Below are positions 34,589 through 43,800 of a stretch of 64,000 bases of DNA, piece by piece. Every line of letters starts with the position of its first letter. Position 1 is the stretch's first letter. The stretch comes from Aurantiacibacter poecillastricola. Its GTDB lineage: Bacteria > Pseudomonadota > Alphaproteobacteria > Sphingomonadales > Sphingomonadaceae. The notes under the pieces were generated by a model. That model searched no databases, had not been told where the DNA came from, and saw only the letters and a list, made by a program, of their open reading frames with translations. A program made the position numbers and the translations under genes. The stretch covers positions 992,001 to 1,056,000 of the forward strand of contig NZ_JAVAMS010000001.1 in NCBI RefSeq assembly GCF_030730945.1, in the 5' to 3' direction.

Positions 34589-37441
34589 ATGCGCAATCAA
34601 TCCATCTTCGTGTCTTTGATCGCCTTGGCGGTCGGCATTGCAGTTTCACCCGGCTTGGCCAAGTCCCAAGAGACAGTCGCCGAACAGCCGTCATCGCCGG
34701 GCGGTATCCCGGAATGGAATGTGGCTTCCCCCGATTTTGAGGCAGACCCGGCCGTGGTGTTCGGCACGTTGCCGAACGGTATGCGTTATGCGATCCGCCG
34801 CAACACGACACCGCCCGGCGAGGCGGTCATCCGCTTCAACGTCCGGGTCGGCGGCCGGGACGAAACCGATGCCGAGCGCGGAGCCGCGCATTTCGTCGAA
34901 CATATGGCGTTCAACGGATCGACGAACATTCCCGAAGGCGAACTTCTGGCCATGCTCGAACGGTTGGGCTTGGCATTCGGTGCGGATACAAATGCTGAGA
35001 CGTCGCTCGACTACACCACCTATAAACTCGGTCTGCCCAATACCGATGAGGAAACGGTCGATACCGCGTTCATGGTCATGCGCGAGATGGCGGGCAACCT
35101 GACGTTCGATCCGGCGGCGGTCGAGCGGGAGCGCGGCGTCATGCTTCGCGAGGCACAGGACCGCAACGATGTCAACCGGCGCCGGGCGGCGGATTATCTG
35201 CGAACAGCGCTTCCCGGAACGCCGCTTGGCGAGCGAGTCACCGCCGATGCCGAACGAATCCGCGGGATTTCGGCGCAGGACCTAAGGGCGTTCTATCAAG
35301 CCTATTACCGCCCAGATCGCGCGACGTTCGTTGTGGTGGGCGATGTTGATCCGGTAGCGATCGAGGCGAAGATCGAAGAGCTCTTCGCCGATTGGCAGGG
35401 TGAAGGCGAGCCACGAGCGCTCTACGCCGCTCCTGACATCAATCCGAGCGCGCCGGCATTCTCCAATTTCGTCGATCCGGCTACACCGGAAATCATCGAG
35501 ATCCAGACGATCGAGGAATGGAGTCCAAGCGATAACACGGTTGCTAGCGCGCGGGATGAAGTGCTCCGCGCCATCGCCGGGGCGGTAATCGCCAACCGAA
35601 TCAACGAACTCTCCCGCAGTGCGGACTCACCGACCCTTGGCGGGCAAGTGACCGAGCAGCCCCTGTTTCGCACCGCCACCGCATATGGCCTCCTGATCGT
35701 GGCGAAGGACGGGCAGTGGCAACCGACGCTGGAGCTGGCGGAACGTGAATTACGCCGTGCCGCTCAATACGGCTTCACCCAAAGCGAGGTCGACGAGATC
35801 AAGACCAACATTGAGACCGCGCTGCGCAACGCCGTCGCGCAAGCCGATGGACGCGACAGCGTCAGCCTCGCAGACGCCTTGATCACCGCCAGCCTTACCA
35901 ACGCGGTCGTCACAACGCCCGAGGTCGATCTCGCCTTCTATCAGCAGATTGCACCCTCCATCACGGCGGAAACGACAAGCGCGGCTTTTGCCAGGGCTTT
36001 CGAGGATGGGCCGGACATCGTCCATCTTTCGACCAAGACACCGGTCGAAGGGGGAGTGCAGGCCATCGCGACCGTTCTTGCGACGAGCGCGCAAGTCGCG
36101 GTCGCGCCGCCCGCCGAGGCGGAGACGGTCGCGTTCGCTTATACCGATTGGGGCGAGCCGGGCACGATCGTCGCAGACGAGAGGATCGAGGATCTCGGCA
36201 TACGCACGATCCGGTTCGCGAACGGGCTGCAATTGAACCTCAAACGGACCGGGTTCGAACCGGGCAAGATCAACTTCGCCATGCGTGTCGGGTCCGGATC
36301 CTCCACCTTCCCATCGGACGTGCCGGGCCTTGTGCTGATGCTGCCCATTTTCGCGAGCATCGATGGCTTCGAGGCGCATGGACCGGACGAGTTGCGCCGT
36401 GCGCTCGCGGGCCGGCAAATCGAGCTCACATTGTCCGCGAATAATGCGGGGCTCGTATCGGAAGGCGCGACGACGCCGGACGACCTGCTACTGCAAATGC
36501 AGCTTCTGGCGGCGCGTTTGACAGCGACGGGCTATCGCGAGGAGACGCGAGGGCAGCTGACCGGGGTGGTGCCGCTTCTGATCGAGAACCTGCGCGGTGC
36601 GCCGATCCAGGTCTGGAGCAATGCGTTCAACGCCGTGCTGAGCGGCGGAGACGCGCGCCTCGGCGTTGCCGATCCGGTCTCGCTCGGCAACCTGTCGCTC
36701 GACGATCTGCGGCAAGCGATCGAACCGCAACTGGCACAAGGAAGTGTGGCGCTCGGGCTCGTCGGCGATTTCGACGAGGACGCGGCCATCGGGGCGGTAG
36801 CGGCGACCCTTGGGACCCTGCCGGCGCGGCCCTCACGGGTCGAGGTCGGCGAACCGCCCCGTGCTGTGGCTTTCACAGGCGAGGCCGGTCCGATCGTCCT
36901 CACACATGCCGGGCAGGAGGACCAAGGGGTTCTTTCGCTCAGCTGGCCTAGCGATGACGGGCAGGATCTGCCTGACGATCTGGCGCGCGACGTTCTTGCC
37001 AGTGTCTTCAATCTGCGCATGACCGAGATTCTGCGCGAGGAACTGGGCGCTGCCTACTCGCCTCAGGCGTTCAGCTTCTCGACCACGACCTATGACGGGT
37101 TCGGCCATATCACGGCGTTGGTCACCACGCCGGCTCAGGACATGGACAGGACGGCCGAGATCATCGAGGAGATCGCCGGAGGCCTTACGAGCGAGCCGGT
37201 GTCGGCCGACCTTCTGGAACGGGCGCGCAGCCCGATCCGCGAAGGGTTCGAACGGGCGGAGAACATTAACAGTGCCTGGACCGGTTTGGTTGCCATGGCG
37301 CAAAGTGACCCAGAAGAGCTTGATCGGCGGAGGCAGCGCTTGGACGCGCTGAACGCTCTTACTCCCCAGACACTCCAGCGCGTAGCCGCGCAATATCTCA
37401 GGGCTGGGCAGGCACGGCAGATACGGGTCGTTCCCGAATAG
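34589..37441 (+). CDS. Secreted M16-family zinc metallopeptidase (PqqL-like)
   Basis: 950-aa periplasmic or outer-membrane-associated peptidase. The chosen ATG starts a signal peptide (SIFVSLIALAVGIAVSPGLA). The inverted zinc motif HxxEH is in GAAHFVEHMAFNGS near residue 104, with the downstream Glu region (AETSLDYTTYKL...). A second inactive M16 half follows from about residue 520 (IRTIRFANGLQLNLKRTGFEPGKINFAMRVG). The size and two-lobe layout are typical of bacterial M16B dual-domain proteins. It stands alone on the plus strand, facing an exporter gene, in a module bounded by repeats R4 and R5. Confidence 0.9.
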   Translation: MRNQSIFVSLIALAVGIAVSPGLAKSQETVAEQPSSPGGIPEWNVASPDFEADPAVVFGTLPNGMRYAIRRNTTPPGEAVIRFNVRVGGRDETDAERGAAHFVEHMAFNGSTNIPEGELLAMLERLGLAFGADTNAETSLDYTTYKLGLPNTDEETVDTAFMVMREMAGNLTFDPAAVERERGVMLREAQDRNDVNRRRAADYLRTALPGTPLGERVTADAERIRGISAQDLRAFYQAYYRPDRATFVVVGDVDPVAIEAKIEELFADWQGEGEPRALYAAPDINPSAPAFSNFVDPATPEIIEIQTIEEWSPSDNTVASARDEVLRAIAGAVIANRINELSRSADSPTLGGQVTEQPLFRTATAYGLLIVAKDGQWQPTLELAERELRRAAQYGFTQSEVDEIKTNIETALRNAVAQADGRDSVSLADALITASLTNAVVTTPEVDLAFYQQIAPSITAETTSAAFARAFEDGPDIVHLSTKTPVEGGVQAIATVLATSAQVAVAPPAEAETVAFAYTDWGEPGTIVADERIEDLGIRTIRFANGLQLNLKRTGFEPGKINFAMRVGSGSSTFPSDVPGLVLMLPIFASIDGFEAHGPDELRRALAGRQIELTLSANNAGLVSEGATTPDDLLLQMQLLAARLTATGYREETRGQLTGVVPLLIENLRGAPIQVWSNAFNAVLSGGDARLGVADPVSLGNLSLDDLRQAIEPQLAQGSVALGLVGDFDEDAAIGAVAATLGTLPARPSRVEVGEPPRAVAFTGEAGPIVLTHAGQEDQGVLSLSWPSDDGQDLPDDLARDVLASVFNLRMTEILREELGAAYSPQAFSFSTTTYDGFGHITALVTTPAQDMDRTAEIIEEIAGGLTSEPVSADLLERARSPIREGFERAENINSAWTGLVAMAQSDPEELDRRRQRLDALNALTPQTLQRVAAQYLRAGQARQIRVVPE

Positions 37442-37600
37442 ACGGGCATGGCGCATGGAAATCAAATCAGAGCGCAGCCGCCGTCCGATCGACTACACAT
37501 CTTAAACTTCATCGCGAGAAAGTAATGGACTCGAGGCCATTGGTGTGGTGACAAGCTGCGCGCGTTTCCATGCGACGTCCATACCGACTGCCGCGAGCAG

Positions 37601-37632
37601 CCGACCGACGCGATCGCACTGCGGTCGGTCGG
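37601..37632. terminator. GC-rich hairpin between convergent M16 and ABC genes
   Basis: CCGACCGAC (37601-37609) and GTCGGTCGG (37624-37632) form a 9-bp stem with a 14-nt loop. It lies in the 274-bp gap between convergent genes and could terminate either; no U-tract is present. I see no gene in the rest of the gap. Confidence 0.45.
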
Positions 37633-37715
37633 GCGGTTGACAGCGCTGGAGCGGCAGAATGCGGGCTTGTGAGCGATGGCCTAAGGCTGTGCCAAGACCC
37701 GTAGCGGCCATGGTT

Positions 37716-39407
37716 CTAGGTTTCTGACGGCTCCAACTGGACCTCGTGTAACTGTCCACTCGCCATCACCAGTATGCGCTCCGCCGCTTCGATGGTTTCC
37801 TTGCGGTGGGCGATGATGATGCGGGTAATTCCCATCGCCGATATGCCTTCATTAACCGCGCGCTCGTGCTTGGTATCGAGATGCGCCGTGCCTTCATCCA
37901 TCACAAGTATTTTTGGCTGGCGATAGAGCGCTCGGGCAAGTAGCACACGCTGCTTTTGTCCGCCTGACAGGGTCGATCCCATATCACCGACGAGCGTTTC
38001 ATACTGCATCGACATTTGCTCGATATCGCTGTGGATCGACGCGGCAATCGCGGCCCCGATCACACGCTCCATATCGACGCTTTCATCGAACAGGGCGATA
38101 TTGTCGGCAAGTGTCCCTGCGAGCAGGCTGTCTTCTTGTAGTACCGCTGCGATCTGGCTGTGGAAGCTCTTATAGCCGAACCGATTGAGTGGGAGGCCAT
38201 CGACCAATACCTCGCCGCTCTCAGGCTCGACAAGACCGAGGAGCAACTTCACGAGCGTGGATTTGCCACCTCCCGATGGACCCGTGATGGCGACGAATTC
38301 GCCTTGCTCGACAGTCAGATTCACGCCTTCCAGCACGAAGGGGTCGCTTGGGGCGTAGCGATAGAACACATTGCGCAGTTCGATACGGCCCTTGAGTTCG
38401 GTTTCCCGATCCAGACTGTCGCCATAACTTCGGTCTTCATCAGAAAGAGCGATATCTGACAGCCGTTCGAGATGCAGGCCGAGCATCTTGAACGCTATTG
38501 CGGTGTCGACAAGGGCTGCCGATTTCCCGATGAATTGGCCTTTGTAGGCCATATAGGCGAATACCATACCCACGCTGAACCCGCTTCCTTCGATTACGAA
38601 GCTGATTGCGAGGTAGATCGCGAGAATATTCTCCAAGCCGAAAATCAGGCCGTTCGCGGTTCCCTGCCAAATCCCGATACGCGCAAGGCGGACATCAGAA
38701 TTGACAGCATCAGTGAGTTTGGTTTGCCATAATGCATGGCGCAGCGTTTCGCGACCGAACAGCCGCAACGTCGTCATGCCGCGCAGCGTCTCGATGAGCG
38801 TGGATTGCTCTTTGCCTCCCATGATGATCGAGGCTTCCTGCGCTTCGCGCTCGAAAGAGAACGATAAGGCGCGGACGATGCCGTAGAGAGCGAAGGCCAC
38901 AATGGCGATGGCCGCGAGCAGCGGGCTATACCAAAACATCAGAACCAGCGTCAGGACGGCCATCAGTCCATCGACGATTGCGCCCACCGCACCTTGGGTC
39001 AGCATTTCCTGTATGGGACCGATGGATTGAAAACGCGAAAGAATGTCGCCGGTATGGCGTTTCTCAAACCAATCGACAGGGAGACGGAAAAGGCGGCGCG
39101 CGACGTTGGAAGCAAGGGTAAAGCCGAGCGTGGTCCCGGCCACCAGTAGTACGAATGAGCGCAGCAACGCCGCTCCCGCATTGATTAGTGTGAACAACCC
39201 GAAACCGATTGCCAGGACGGCCAGCAGATCTAGATCCAAGGCTGGCAGGGCGTTATCGATGGCGACTTGCATGTAATAGGGCGAGGCCAGTACATAAGCT
39301 TGCAGCACGAGAGTAAGCACGAGGATCTGCGCGATCGCACGCTTAAGGCCGGTCATGCGCCGCCAGAGCTGCGAAAGTTTCAACCGGCAATTGGCGTGTA
39401 TTTTCAA
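37716..39407 (-). CDS. RaxB/CvaB-like ABC exporter lacking the C39 peptidase domain
   Basis: 563-aa fused membrane/ATPase exporter. The membrane domain starts as in peptide exporters (LSQLWRRMTGLKRAIAQILVLTLVLQAYVLASPYYMQVAID). The ATPase has Walker A GPSGGGKSTL, signature LSGGQKQRVLLARAL, Walker B ILVMDEGTAHLD and the H-loop (IIIAHR). Close relatives carry about 130 N-terminal residues of C39 peptidase that cut double-glycine leaders; here the frame begins with TTG just before LKLSQLW and an in-frame stop lies upstream. It is either a true peptidase-less exporter or a 5' truncation. No HlyD adaptor is nearby. Confidence 0.85.
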   Translation of the reverse strand: MKIHANCRLKLSQLWRRMTGLKRAIAQILVLTLVLQAYVLASPYYMQVAIDNALPALDLDLLAVLAIGFGLFTLINAGAALLRSFVLLVAGTTLGFTLASNVARRLFRLPVDWFEKRHTGDILSRFQSIGPIQEMLTQGAVGAIVDGLMAVLTLVLMFWYSPLLAAIAIVAFALYGIVRALSFSFEREAQEASIIMGGKEQSTLIETLRGMTTLRLFGRETLRHALWQTKLTDAVNSDVRLARIGIWQGTANGLIFGLENILAIYLAISFVIEGSGFSVGMVFAYMAYKGQFIGKSAALVDTAIAFKMLGLHLERLSDIALSDEDRSYGDSLDRETELKGRIELRNVFYRYAPSDPFVLEGVNLTVEQGEFVAITGPSGGGKSTLVKLLLGLVEPESGEVLVDGLPLNRFGYKSFHSQIAAVLQEDSLLAGTLADNIALFDESVDMERVIGAAIAASIHSDIEQMSMQYETLVGDMGSTLSGGQKQRVLLARALYRQPKILVMDEGTAHLDTKHERAVNEGISAMGITRIIIAHRKETIEAAERILVMASGQLHEVQLEPSET

Positions 39408-39485
39408 GCGATTTTAGCATCGCGAAGCGATGTTGCTGGAACAAACCATCAACAAGGGATTTTCCGGTTTGAAGGAGTATCCGAA

Positions 39486-40586
39486 ATGCTCAAGACAATC
39501 ACTGCCGCTTCACTCGTTTTAATGTCAACGCCGCTCATGGCCCAGGATGGGGAAAATCCTGTCGCGCAAGCCTACGCGGAAACATACAATGTTAGCGTTC
39601 AAGAAGCAGCGAGGAGACTGGCGGCGATCGAAAACATCGCGAAGGTAGAGAAAGACCTGGAAGCGAAGTTTCCGAATCAGTTCGGGGGCTTGTTCATCGA
39701 AGATGCCCCTTAATTCCAAGTCGTCGTGCTGATGACCGGCGGGGGCCAAGGTTTGCTACGGCAAATTACCGACGACCCGCTTTACGTCGTTCGCAAGGCC
39801 GATCGGCCGATCAATCAGTTGCGGCAACTCGCCAAGAGAATGGAGCCTCGCGTGGCCTCGCTCGAAGGCTCTTACGCGATTGAGGTCAATGTGTTTGACG
39901 GCGTGGTGGAGATCAAGACCGAGAACGAAGCAGGCGCGCGCGAATTGCTGAGCACGGAGCTTGGTCAGTACGATTACTTGCGGATCGTTCAATTGGAAGA
40001 GCCGATCACAGCGCGGGCCACAGTGCGCGGCGGCAGCCTTCAAGGGGACTGCACCGCTGGCTACACCGCGAAGAAGGGTACAATCGAAGGCATCATCACC
40101 GCTGGCCATTGCGACAACACATCGACCAACCAATCCGGTGTTGCATTTCGCAATTCAGTGGAAGCCTACGCTTCGAACGATGCCTTCGCTAAGGAATGGC
40201 AATTTATGGTTCCTTCGAGCGGGACGCACACTTTCGAGAATGTCATTTATCGTGGCTCGTCGACGACCATGAGCATCACACAGATTTATGATGCTGATAA
40301 CCTGCCGATCGGAACGACGGTATGCACTTACGGGTCTGAAACGAAGGTACAGCTTTGCGGCAAGACGACGACAAAGCGTGTGAAAGTTCGGGACAATTTC
40401 GGCGTCGAATACCCTGCCTTTGGCTATGCGGTATCCACGTTGAGCGGCGATAGCGGCGCCCCCGTATACGGAAATCTCACAGCCTATGGAATGCATACGG
40501 CTTCGACCGGGAGCACCGGCTATTTCGTGGACATCGGGGATCTTCCGCTGGCAATGCCGGGGGTCTCGATCAAGACAGCTCCATAA
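39486..40586 (+). pseudogene. Secreted chymotrypsin-like serine protease with an in-frame TAA
   Basis: One 366-codon frame interrupted by a single TAA at 39711-39713. Part 1: AAGGAG, ATG 39486, signal peptide (ITAASLVLMSTPLMAQ) and start of a pro-region ending FGGLFIEDAP. Part 2 resumes in the same frame as FQVVVLMTGGGQ, completes the pro-region (YAIEVNVFDGVVEIKT), then a streptogrisin-like S1 domain: His in GIITAGHCDN, Ser in LSGDSGAPVYG, plus Cys pairs. One C-to-T change (CAA to TAA) would explain the stop. Without readthrough the product is not made. Confidence 0.82.
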
Positions 40587-40598
40587 GGTATCGGCGCG

Positions 40599-41027
40599 AT
40601 GGCTCAGACAATCATTGGCAGCTTTGCAGCAATCGGTTTTGGTGCGCTTTTAATGTCATGCGCGACAGTGCCAGATGACGAACCCCCTTTCCTCGCGATC
40701 TATTCTGTGCCCGAGCCGCGTGAGGGCGTGGTACAGGTTGACCGACAAGCTCGGATCGAAGGAACGGTGGAGGTCTATGATAGCTGCTTCGTGATAAAGA
40801 ACTCCGCCGGACGTAGAGACCTTCTCGCAGTTCCGGATGGCTCTCAAGTCTCATGGGAAAATGGTCGCTGGACCATCGTAGGTGGTCAAGGACAACAGAT
40901 GTTCGATGGCCAGAAAGTTGTTTTTGGAGGGGGATTTTCCTCCTTGGACGCGGCTCCGATTATTGGTGCAATTCCTTCGCAATGCAGGACGAGCCAAGTG
41001 GCCGGTTTGGATGTCTGGCCGGACTGA
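40599..41027 (+). CDS. Hypothetical lipoprotein, 3' end defined by an IS3 element
   Basis: 142 aa with a lipoprotein signal (FAAIGFGALLMSCATVP, Cys about 21) and a beta-rich domain (RIEGTVEVYDSCFVIKNSAGRRDLLAVPDGSQV). No family is recognised. The stop TGA (41025-41027) coincides with the first bases of the IS3-type element, so the original C-terminus may have been replaced. It follows the protease by 12 nt and was probably co-transcribed with it. Confidence 0.65.
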   Translation: MAQTIIGSFAAIGFGALLMSCATVPDDEPPFLAIYSVPEPREGVVQVDRQARIEGTVEVYDSCFVIKNSAGRRDLLAVPDGSQVSWENGRWTIVGGQGQQMFDGQKVVFGGGFSSLDAAPIIGAIPSQCRTSQVAGLDVWPD

Positions 41028-42081
41028 TTATGACTTGGCCCGCCCCTGCCGGGACCGCGCTCTGTCTCCGCTTCGCTGTGATCGAGCCGCCGTGCGCGGT
41101 CTCGCCCCTGCCGGGTGACGATCGCTCGCGCGTCGCTGCGCTCCAGATGAGCGGGAAGAGTTGAAGGACGCGCTCTGTCCCGAGCCTTACGGCGCTCCTG
41201 AGGGTTCTGGCGTTCTTGAGCTGGGCGAGGCTGGTGAAGATGGTCTCGTTCAAGAACTCGTCCCTGAGCCGCGCGTTGAAGCTCTCGATGAACCCGTTCT
41301 GGTAGGGCTTGCCTGGTGCGATGTAGTGCCACTCGACATTGCGCTCCTTCGACCACCGCAGGATCGCCATGCTGGTCAGTTCGGTGCCGTTGTCGCTGAC
41401 GATAGTATGGGGCCGCGCCATCCGCTCGAAGACTGCAGCATCAAGCTCACGCCCGACCCGCGCGCCCGAGATCGACGTGTCGGCGATCAGGCGCACGCAT
41501 TCCCGGCTGTAATCATCGACCACGGCGAAGATCCGGAACCGCCGGCCACAGGCGAAGGCATCGGATAGGAAGTCGAGGCTCCAGCGCTGGTTGGGCCCCT
41601 GTGGGACCGTCATCGGTGCCCTCGTGCCCAAAGCCCGCTTGCGACCACCACGACGGCGCACCTGCAGCCGCTCCTCTCGATAGAGCCGTCGGAACTTCTT
41701 GTGGTTCATTGCGCAGCCTTCCCGGCATAGCAGCCAGTGCAGCCGCCGGTAGCCGAACCGGCGACGCTGGCTGGCCAGCTTCCTGATGCGCTCGCGCGCC
41801 TTGGCATCGTCAGGCCGACGACTGACGTAACGCACCATGGTCCGGTCCGCGCCCAGCACCGCGCAGGCACGACGCTGGCCCACCTCGAAGACCTCCTGGA
41901 GATGAGCCACCGCCTGCCGCATGGCACGGGGCGCTAGAATTTTCTTGCGCTGATCTCCTTGAGCATGGCGTTGTCGAGCATCGAGTCCGCCAGAAGCTTC
42001 TTCAGCCGCTCGTTCTCCTGCTCCAGCTGGCGCAGCCGCCGGGCCTCGGACACCTCCAGCCCGCCATATCTGGACTTCCAC
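40960..42081 (-). CDS. IS3-family OrfB (DDE integrase) with aberrant C-terminus
   Basis: rve-type integrase. It has HTH-like KILAPRAMRQAVAHLQEVF, then RRFGYRRLHWLL, first Asp in WSLDFLSDAFACG, second in TIVSDNGTELTS, and Glu in YQNGFIESFNARLRDEFLNE. After IFTSLAQLKNAR the sequence no longer matches the family's usual YN-x-RPHSALG tail; instead the frame runs out of the element to 40960. A deletion or frameshift near 41215 is likely. The in vivo product would be an OrfAB fusion by -1 frameshifting near 41938-41946 (AAGAAAA). Confidence 0.78.
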   Translation of the reverse strand: MEVQIWRAGGVRGPAAAPAGAGERAAEEASGGLDARQRHAQGDQRKKILAPRAMRQAVAHLQEVFEVGQRRACAVLGADRTMVRYVSRRPDDAKARERIRKLASQRRRFGYRRLHWLLCREGCAMNHKKFRRLYREERLQVRRRGGRKRALGTRAPMTVPQGPNQRWSLDFLSDAFACGRRFRIFAVVDDYSRECVRLIADTSISGARVGRELDAAVFERMARPHTIVSDNGTELTSMAILRWSKERNVEWHYIAPGKPYQNGFIESFNARLRDEFLNETIFTSLAQLKNARTLRSAVRLGTERVLQLFPLIWSAATRERSSPGRGETAHGGSITAKRRQSAVPAGAGQVIISPARHPNRPLGSSCIAKELHQ

Positions 42082-42235
42082 TTATAGAAGGTTGCCGAAC
42101 TGATCCCATGGCGGCGGCACACATCCGCCGTCGCAATCCCCGCTTCGTGCTCCTTCAAAACAGCGATGATCTGCTCCTCGCTGAACCTGCTCCGCTTCAT
42201 TCGTCCGTCTCCTCGTCAGGGCCGGACTCTACTCA
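41025..42235 (-). mobile_element. IS3-family insertion sequence, rearranged
   Basis: Inward-reading ends both begin TGA and share TGA-TA...GGCCC (left 41025 onward; right from 42235 on the minus strand). It contains orfA and orfB on the minus strand. No matching target duplication was found, and the orfB tail is aberrant, so one end is probably altered. Confidence 0.65.
41934..42200 (-). CDS. IS3-family OrfA (HTH protein)
   Basis: 88-aa helix-turn-helix protein with leucine zipper: KRSRFSEEQIIAVLKEHEAG, VCRRHGISSATFYKWKSRYGG, and LRQLEQENERLKKLLADSMLD. Overlaps orfB in the -1 frame as usual for this family. Confidence 0.9.
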   Translation of the reverse strand: MKRSRFSEEQIIAVLKEHEAGIATADVCRRHGISSATFYKWKSRYGGLEVSEARRLRQLEQENERLKKLLADSMLDNAMLKEISARKF

Positions 42236-42328
42236 TCGCTGAAGGAAATCTAAGGGCTCAGACCAAATGCTGGACGCCATCGCGGAGCGATGCTGAAACC
42301 CTAAACTGGCATATGTAAACGGAAGCGA

Positions 42329-42416
42329 CTGAAACTGGGCCGTTTGCGGAACGTCCGCTTCTGGTGATCGACCGGGGCGAAGCGGACCTTCGGCTCCCGA
42401 CCCCATTGTGGACATA
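42329..42416 (+). repeat. Dispersed intergenic repeat, copy R5
   Basis: CTGAAACTGGGCCGTTTGCGG, AACGTCCGCTTCTGG, AAGCGGACCTTCGGC and CCGACCCCATTGTGGACAT follow the family order. It marks the boundary between the IS3/protease module and the TfoX-MAPEG-HxlR module. Confidence 0.75.
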
Positions 42417-42490
42417 GCTGGCGACATTTGAAAACCCCGAAACTTGACATTCATTCGAGACCGATCGCGACTTACGTTTATCCCGCAACG

Positions 42491-42847
42491 TCAGCCGGCG
42501 CGACTTTCCATTGCAGCGTCTATCCAAAAATTCACTTGGGCTGCATTGAGCGGTCCTTCGGCAACCAGCCAGCTTGGCCCCATCAGACGCCCTTTTCCCA
42601 TTTCGGCTTGCCGGGTATGGGGCTGACAAAGCAAATCCTTGCTCTTCGTAGGGTCGATGCGAACAAGCAGATCGCCATTCTTTTGCGCCGCAACAATCAT
42701 TTTCTCATCAAACAGGAACGACAAACCGCCGAACATATGAACTTCGCGAACCGCACCTCGGTCCCTCAGAGCGGCGCGGATATGACCGCACAGGAGCGAT
42801 TGGGAAAGTGGGAGCGCATTTCCATTCGTGGGAGATTGCCGTGCCAC
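42491..42847 (-). CDS. TfoX N-terminal domain protein
   Basis: 118-aa protein matching the TfoX/Sxy N-terminal domain: LCGHIRAALRDRGAVREVHMFGGLSFLFDEKMIVAAQKNGDLLVRIDP, then a GRLMGPSWLVAEGPL segment. Stand-alone TfoX-N proteins are widespread and of uncertain function; the C-terminal TfoX domain tied to competence is absent. It starts 4 nt downstream of the MAPEG stop and is probably in the same unit. Confidence 0.82.
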   Translation of the reverse strand: MARQSPTNGNALPLSQSLLCGHIRAALRDRGAVREVHMFGGLSFLFDEKMIVAAQKNGDLLVRIDPTKSKDLLCQPHTRQAEMGKGRLMGPSWLVAEGPLNAAQVNFWIDAAMESRAG

Positions 42848-42850
42848 GTC

Positions 42851-43237
42851 TCACCATTCCGAATAGGACAGGAAAATCGTATACAATGCCAAGCCGAGCA
42901 GCGTCAGCATAGTTGTCGCTGTCCCGACCATTCTCCCGCGGACATCACCCGTCATTCCGATGCCATGTGCGATCCGGCCAATCAGGTAAGCTCCGATGAT
43001 AAGTGCCAGCGCCAATGAGGAGCCTTTGGCAATCTCAACGAGTGCCGTCAAAATAAGCACGAAGGGCGTATATTCGATGAAGTTGGCCTGCGCGCGCATG
43101 GCCGCGATCATCTCCGGCTTGCCGCCATCGCCGATCATTACATCATGTTTACCGCGTAGCCGCGCGATGCGCATCGCGAGCCAAAAGTTGATAAGCGCTG
43201 CTGCGCCCGCGGCAGCCAGCGAAATCGGTAAAACCAT
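42851..43237 (-). CDS. MAPEG-family membrane protein
   Basis: 128 aa, four helices, with MAPEG features: LINFWLAMRIARLRGKHDVMIGDGG, MRAQANFIEYTPFVLILTAL, and AYLIGRIAHGIGMTG. Bacterial MAPEG proteins are often glutathione transferase-like. ATG 43237 has GGAGGG upstream; a longer frame would run through the operator. Divergent from the HxlR regulator, which probably represses it. Confidence 0.88.
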   Translation of the reverse strand: MVLPISLAAAGAAALINFWLAMRIARLRGKHDVMIGDGGKPEMIAAMRAQANFIEYTPFVLILTALVEIAKGSSLALALIIGAYLIGRIAHGIGMTGDVRGRMVGTATTMLTLLGLALYTIFLSYSEW

Positions 43238-43294
43238 CGCAATCGCCCTCCGCCATTCTCCGGCGCAGCGATCTCCGGGATCCGAGCGCGCCTT

Positions 43295-43348
43295 GACTTG
43301 CAACACACAAGTGACCCATATCGTGGTGACTTGCAAATCAAAAGTGAC
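43295..43348. promoter_or_regulatory. Two HxlR operator-like boxes
   Basis: GACTTGCAA...AAGTGAC occurs at 43295-43315 and again at 43328-43348, 33 bp apart. Each is 21 bp with ACTTG/CAAGT-like arms. They lie in the divergent gap between the MAPEG and HxlR genes, where a dimeric HxlR would bind. TATAAG at 43350-43355 may be the hxlR -10. Confidence 0.6.
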
Positions 43349-43360
43349 TATAAGCGCGAT

Positions 43361-43729
43361 ATGAATATGCGCTCGGACTGCCCCATTGCATGCACGCTCG
43401 ATATGATTGGAGACCGTTGGAGCCTGCTGGTCTTGCGTGCGCTATTCATCGGCGAACGAAGGTATGGAGAATTTCTCGATATGCCGGAAAGGATTTCGAC
43501 CAACATTCTCGCCAATCGTCTTTCGCTGTTGGCGGACAACGGCTTGATAGAACGGTGCGCCTATAATGAGCACCCGCCGAGATACGAATATCGACTTACC
43601 GAAAAAGGAGCCGACTTGCTCGGTGTGCTGCAACAGATGTCGCGCTGGGCGGAAAAGCACCTACCAAACACGGCCACGCCCCCACAATCGTTTGCGGCGG
43701 CCTCCGCGGCCGAATTCTATCCGAACTGA
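43361..43729 (+). CDS. HxlR-family transcriptional regulator
   Basis: 122-aa winged-helix regulator with the typical start CPIACTLDMIGDRWSLLVLRAL (conserved Cys), FGERRYGEFLDMPERISTNILANRLSLLADNGLIER-type recognition region and wing (PPRYEYRLTEKGADL). Such proteins sense oxidants or electrophiles. Adjacent tandem operators suggest control of itself and the divergent MAPEG gene. Confidence 0.9.
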   Translation: MNMRSDCPIACTLDMIGDRWSLLVLRALFIGERRYGEFLDMPERISTNILANRLSLLADNGLIERCAYNEHPPRYEYRLTEKGADLLGVLQQMSRWAEKHLPNTATPPQSFAAASAAEFYPN

Positions 43730-43737
43730 TGCAATCC

Positions 43738-43775
43738 AGACAGTCGGCTTACCACCCTAATTTCAGACGTTCGTC
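43738..43775 (+). repeat. Short class-2 repeat, copy e
   Basis: GTCGGCTTACCACCCTAATT at 43743-43762 matches GTCCGCTTACCACCCTAATT at 52526-52545 at 19 of 20 positions, and more loosely 45173-45192. All three lie directly downstream of small gene modules. Confidence 0.6.
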
Positions 43776-43800
43776 ACCTTCAACTCGACGCCTGCAAGCC

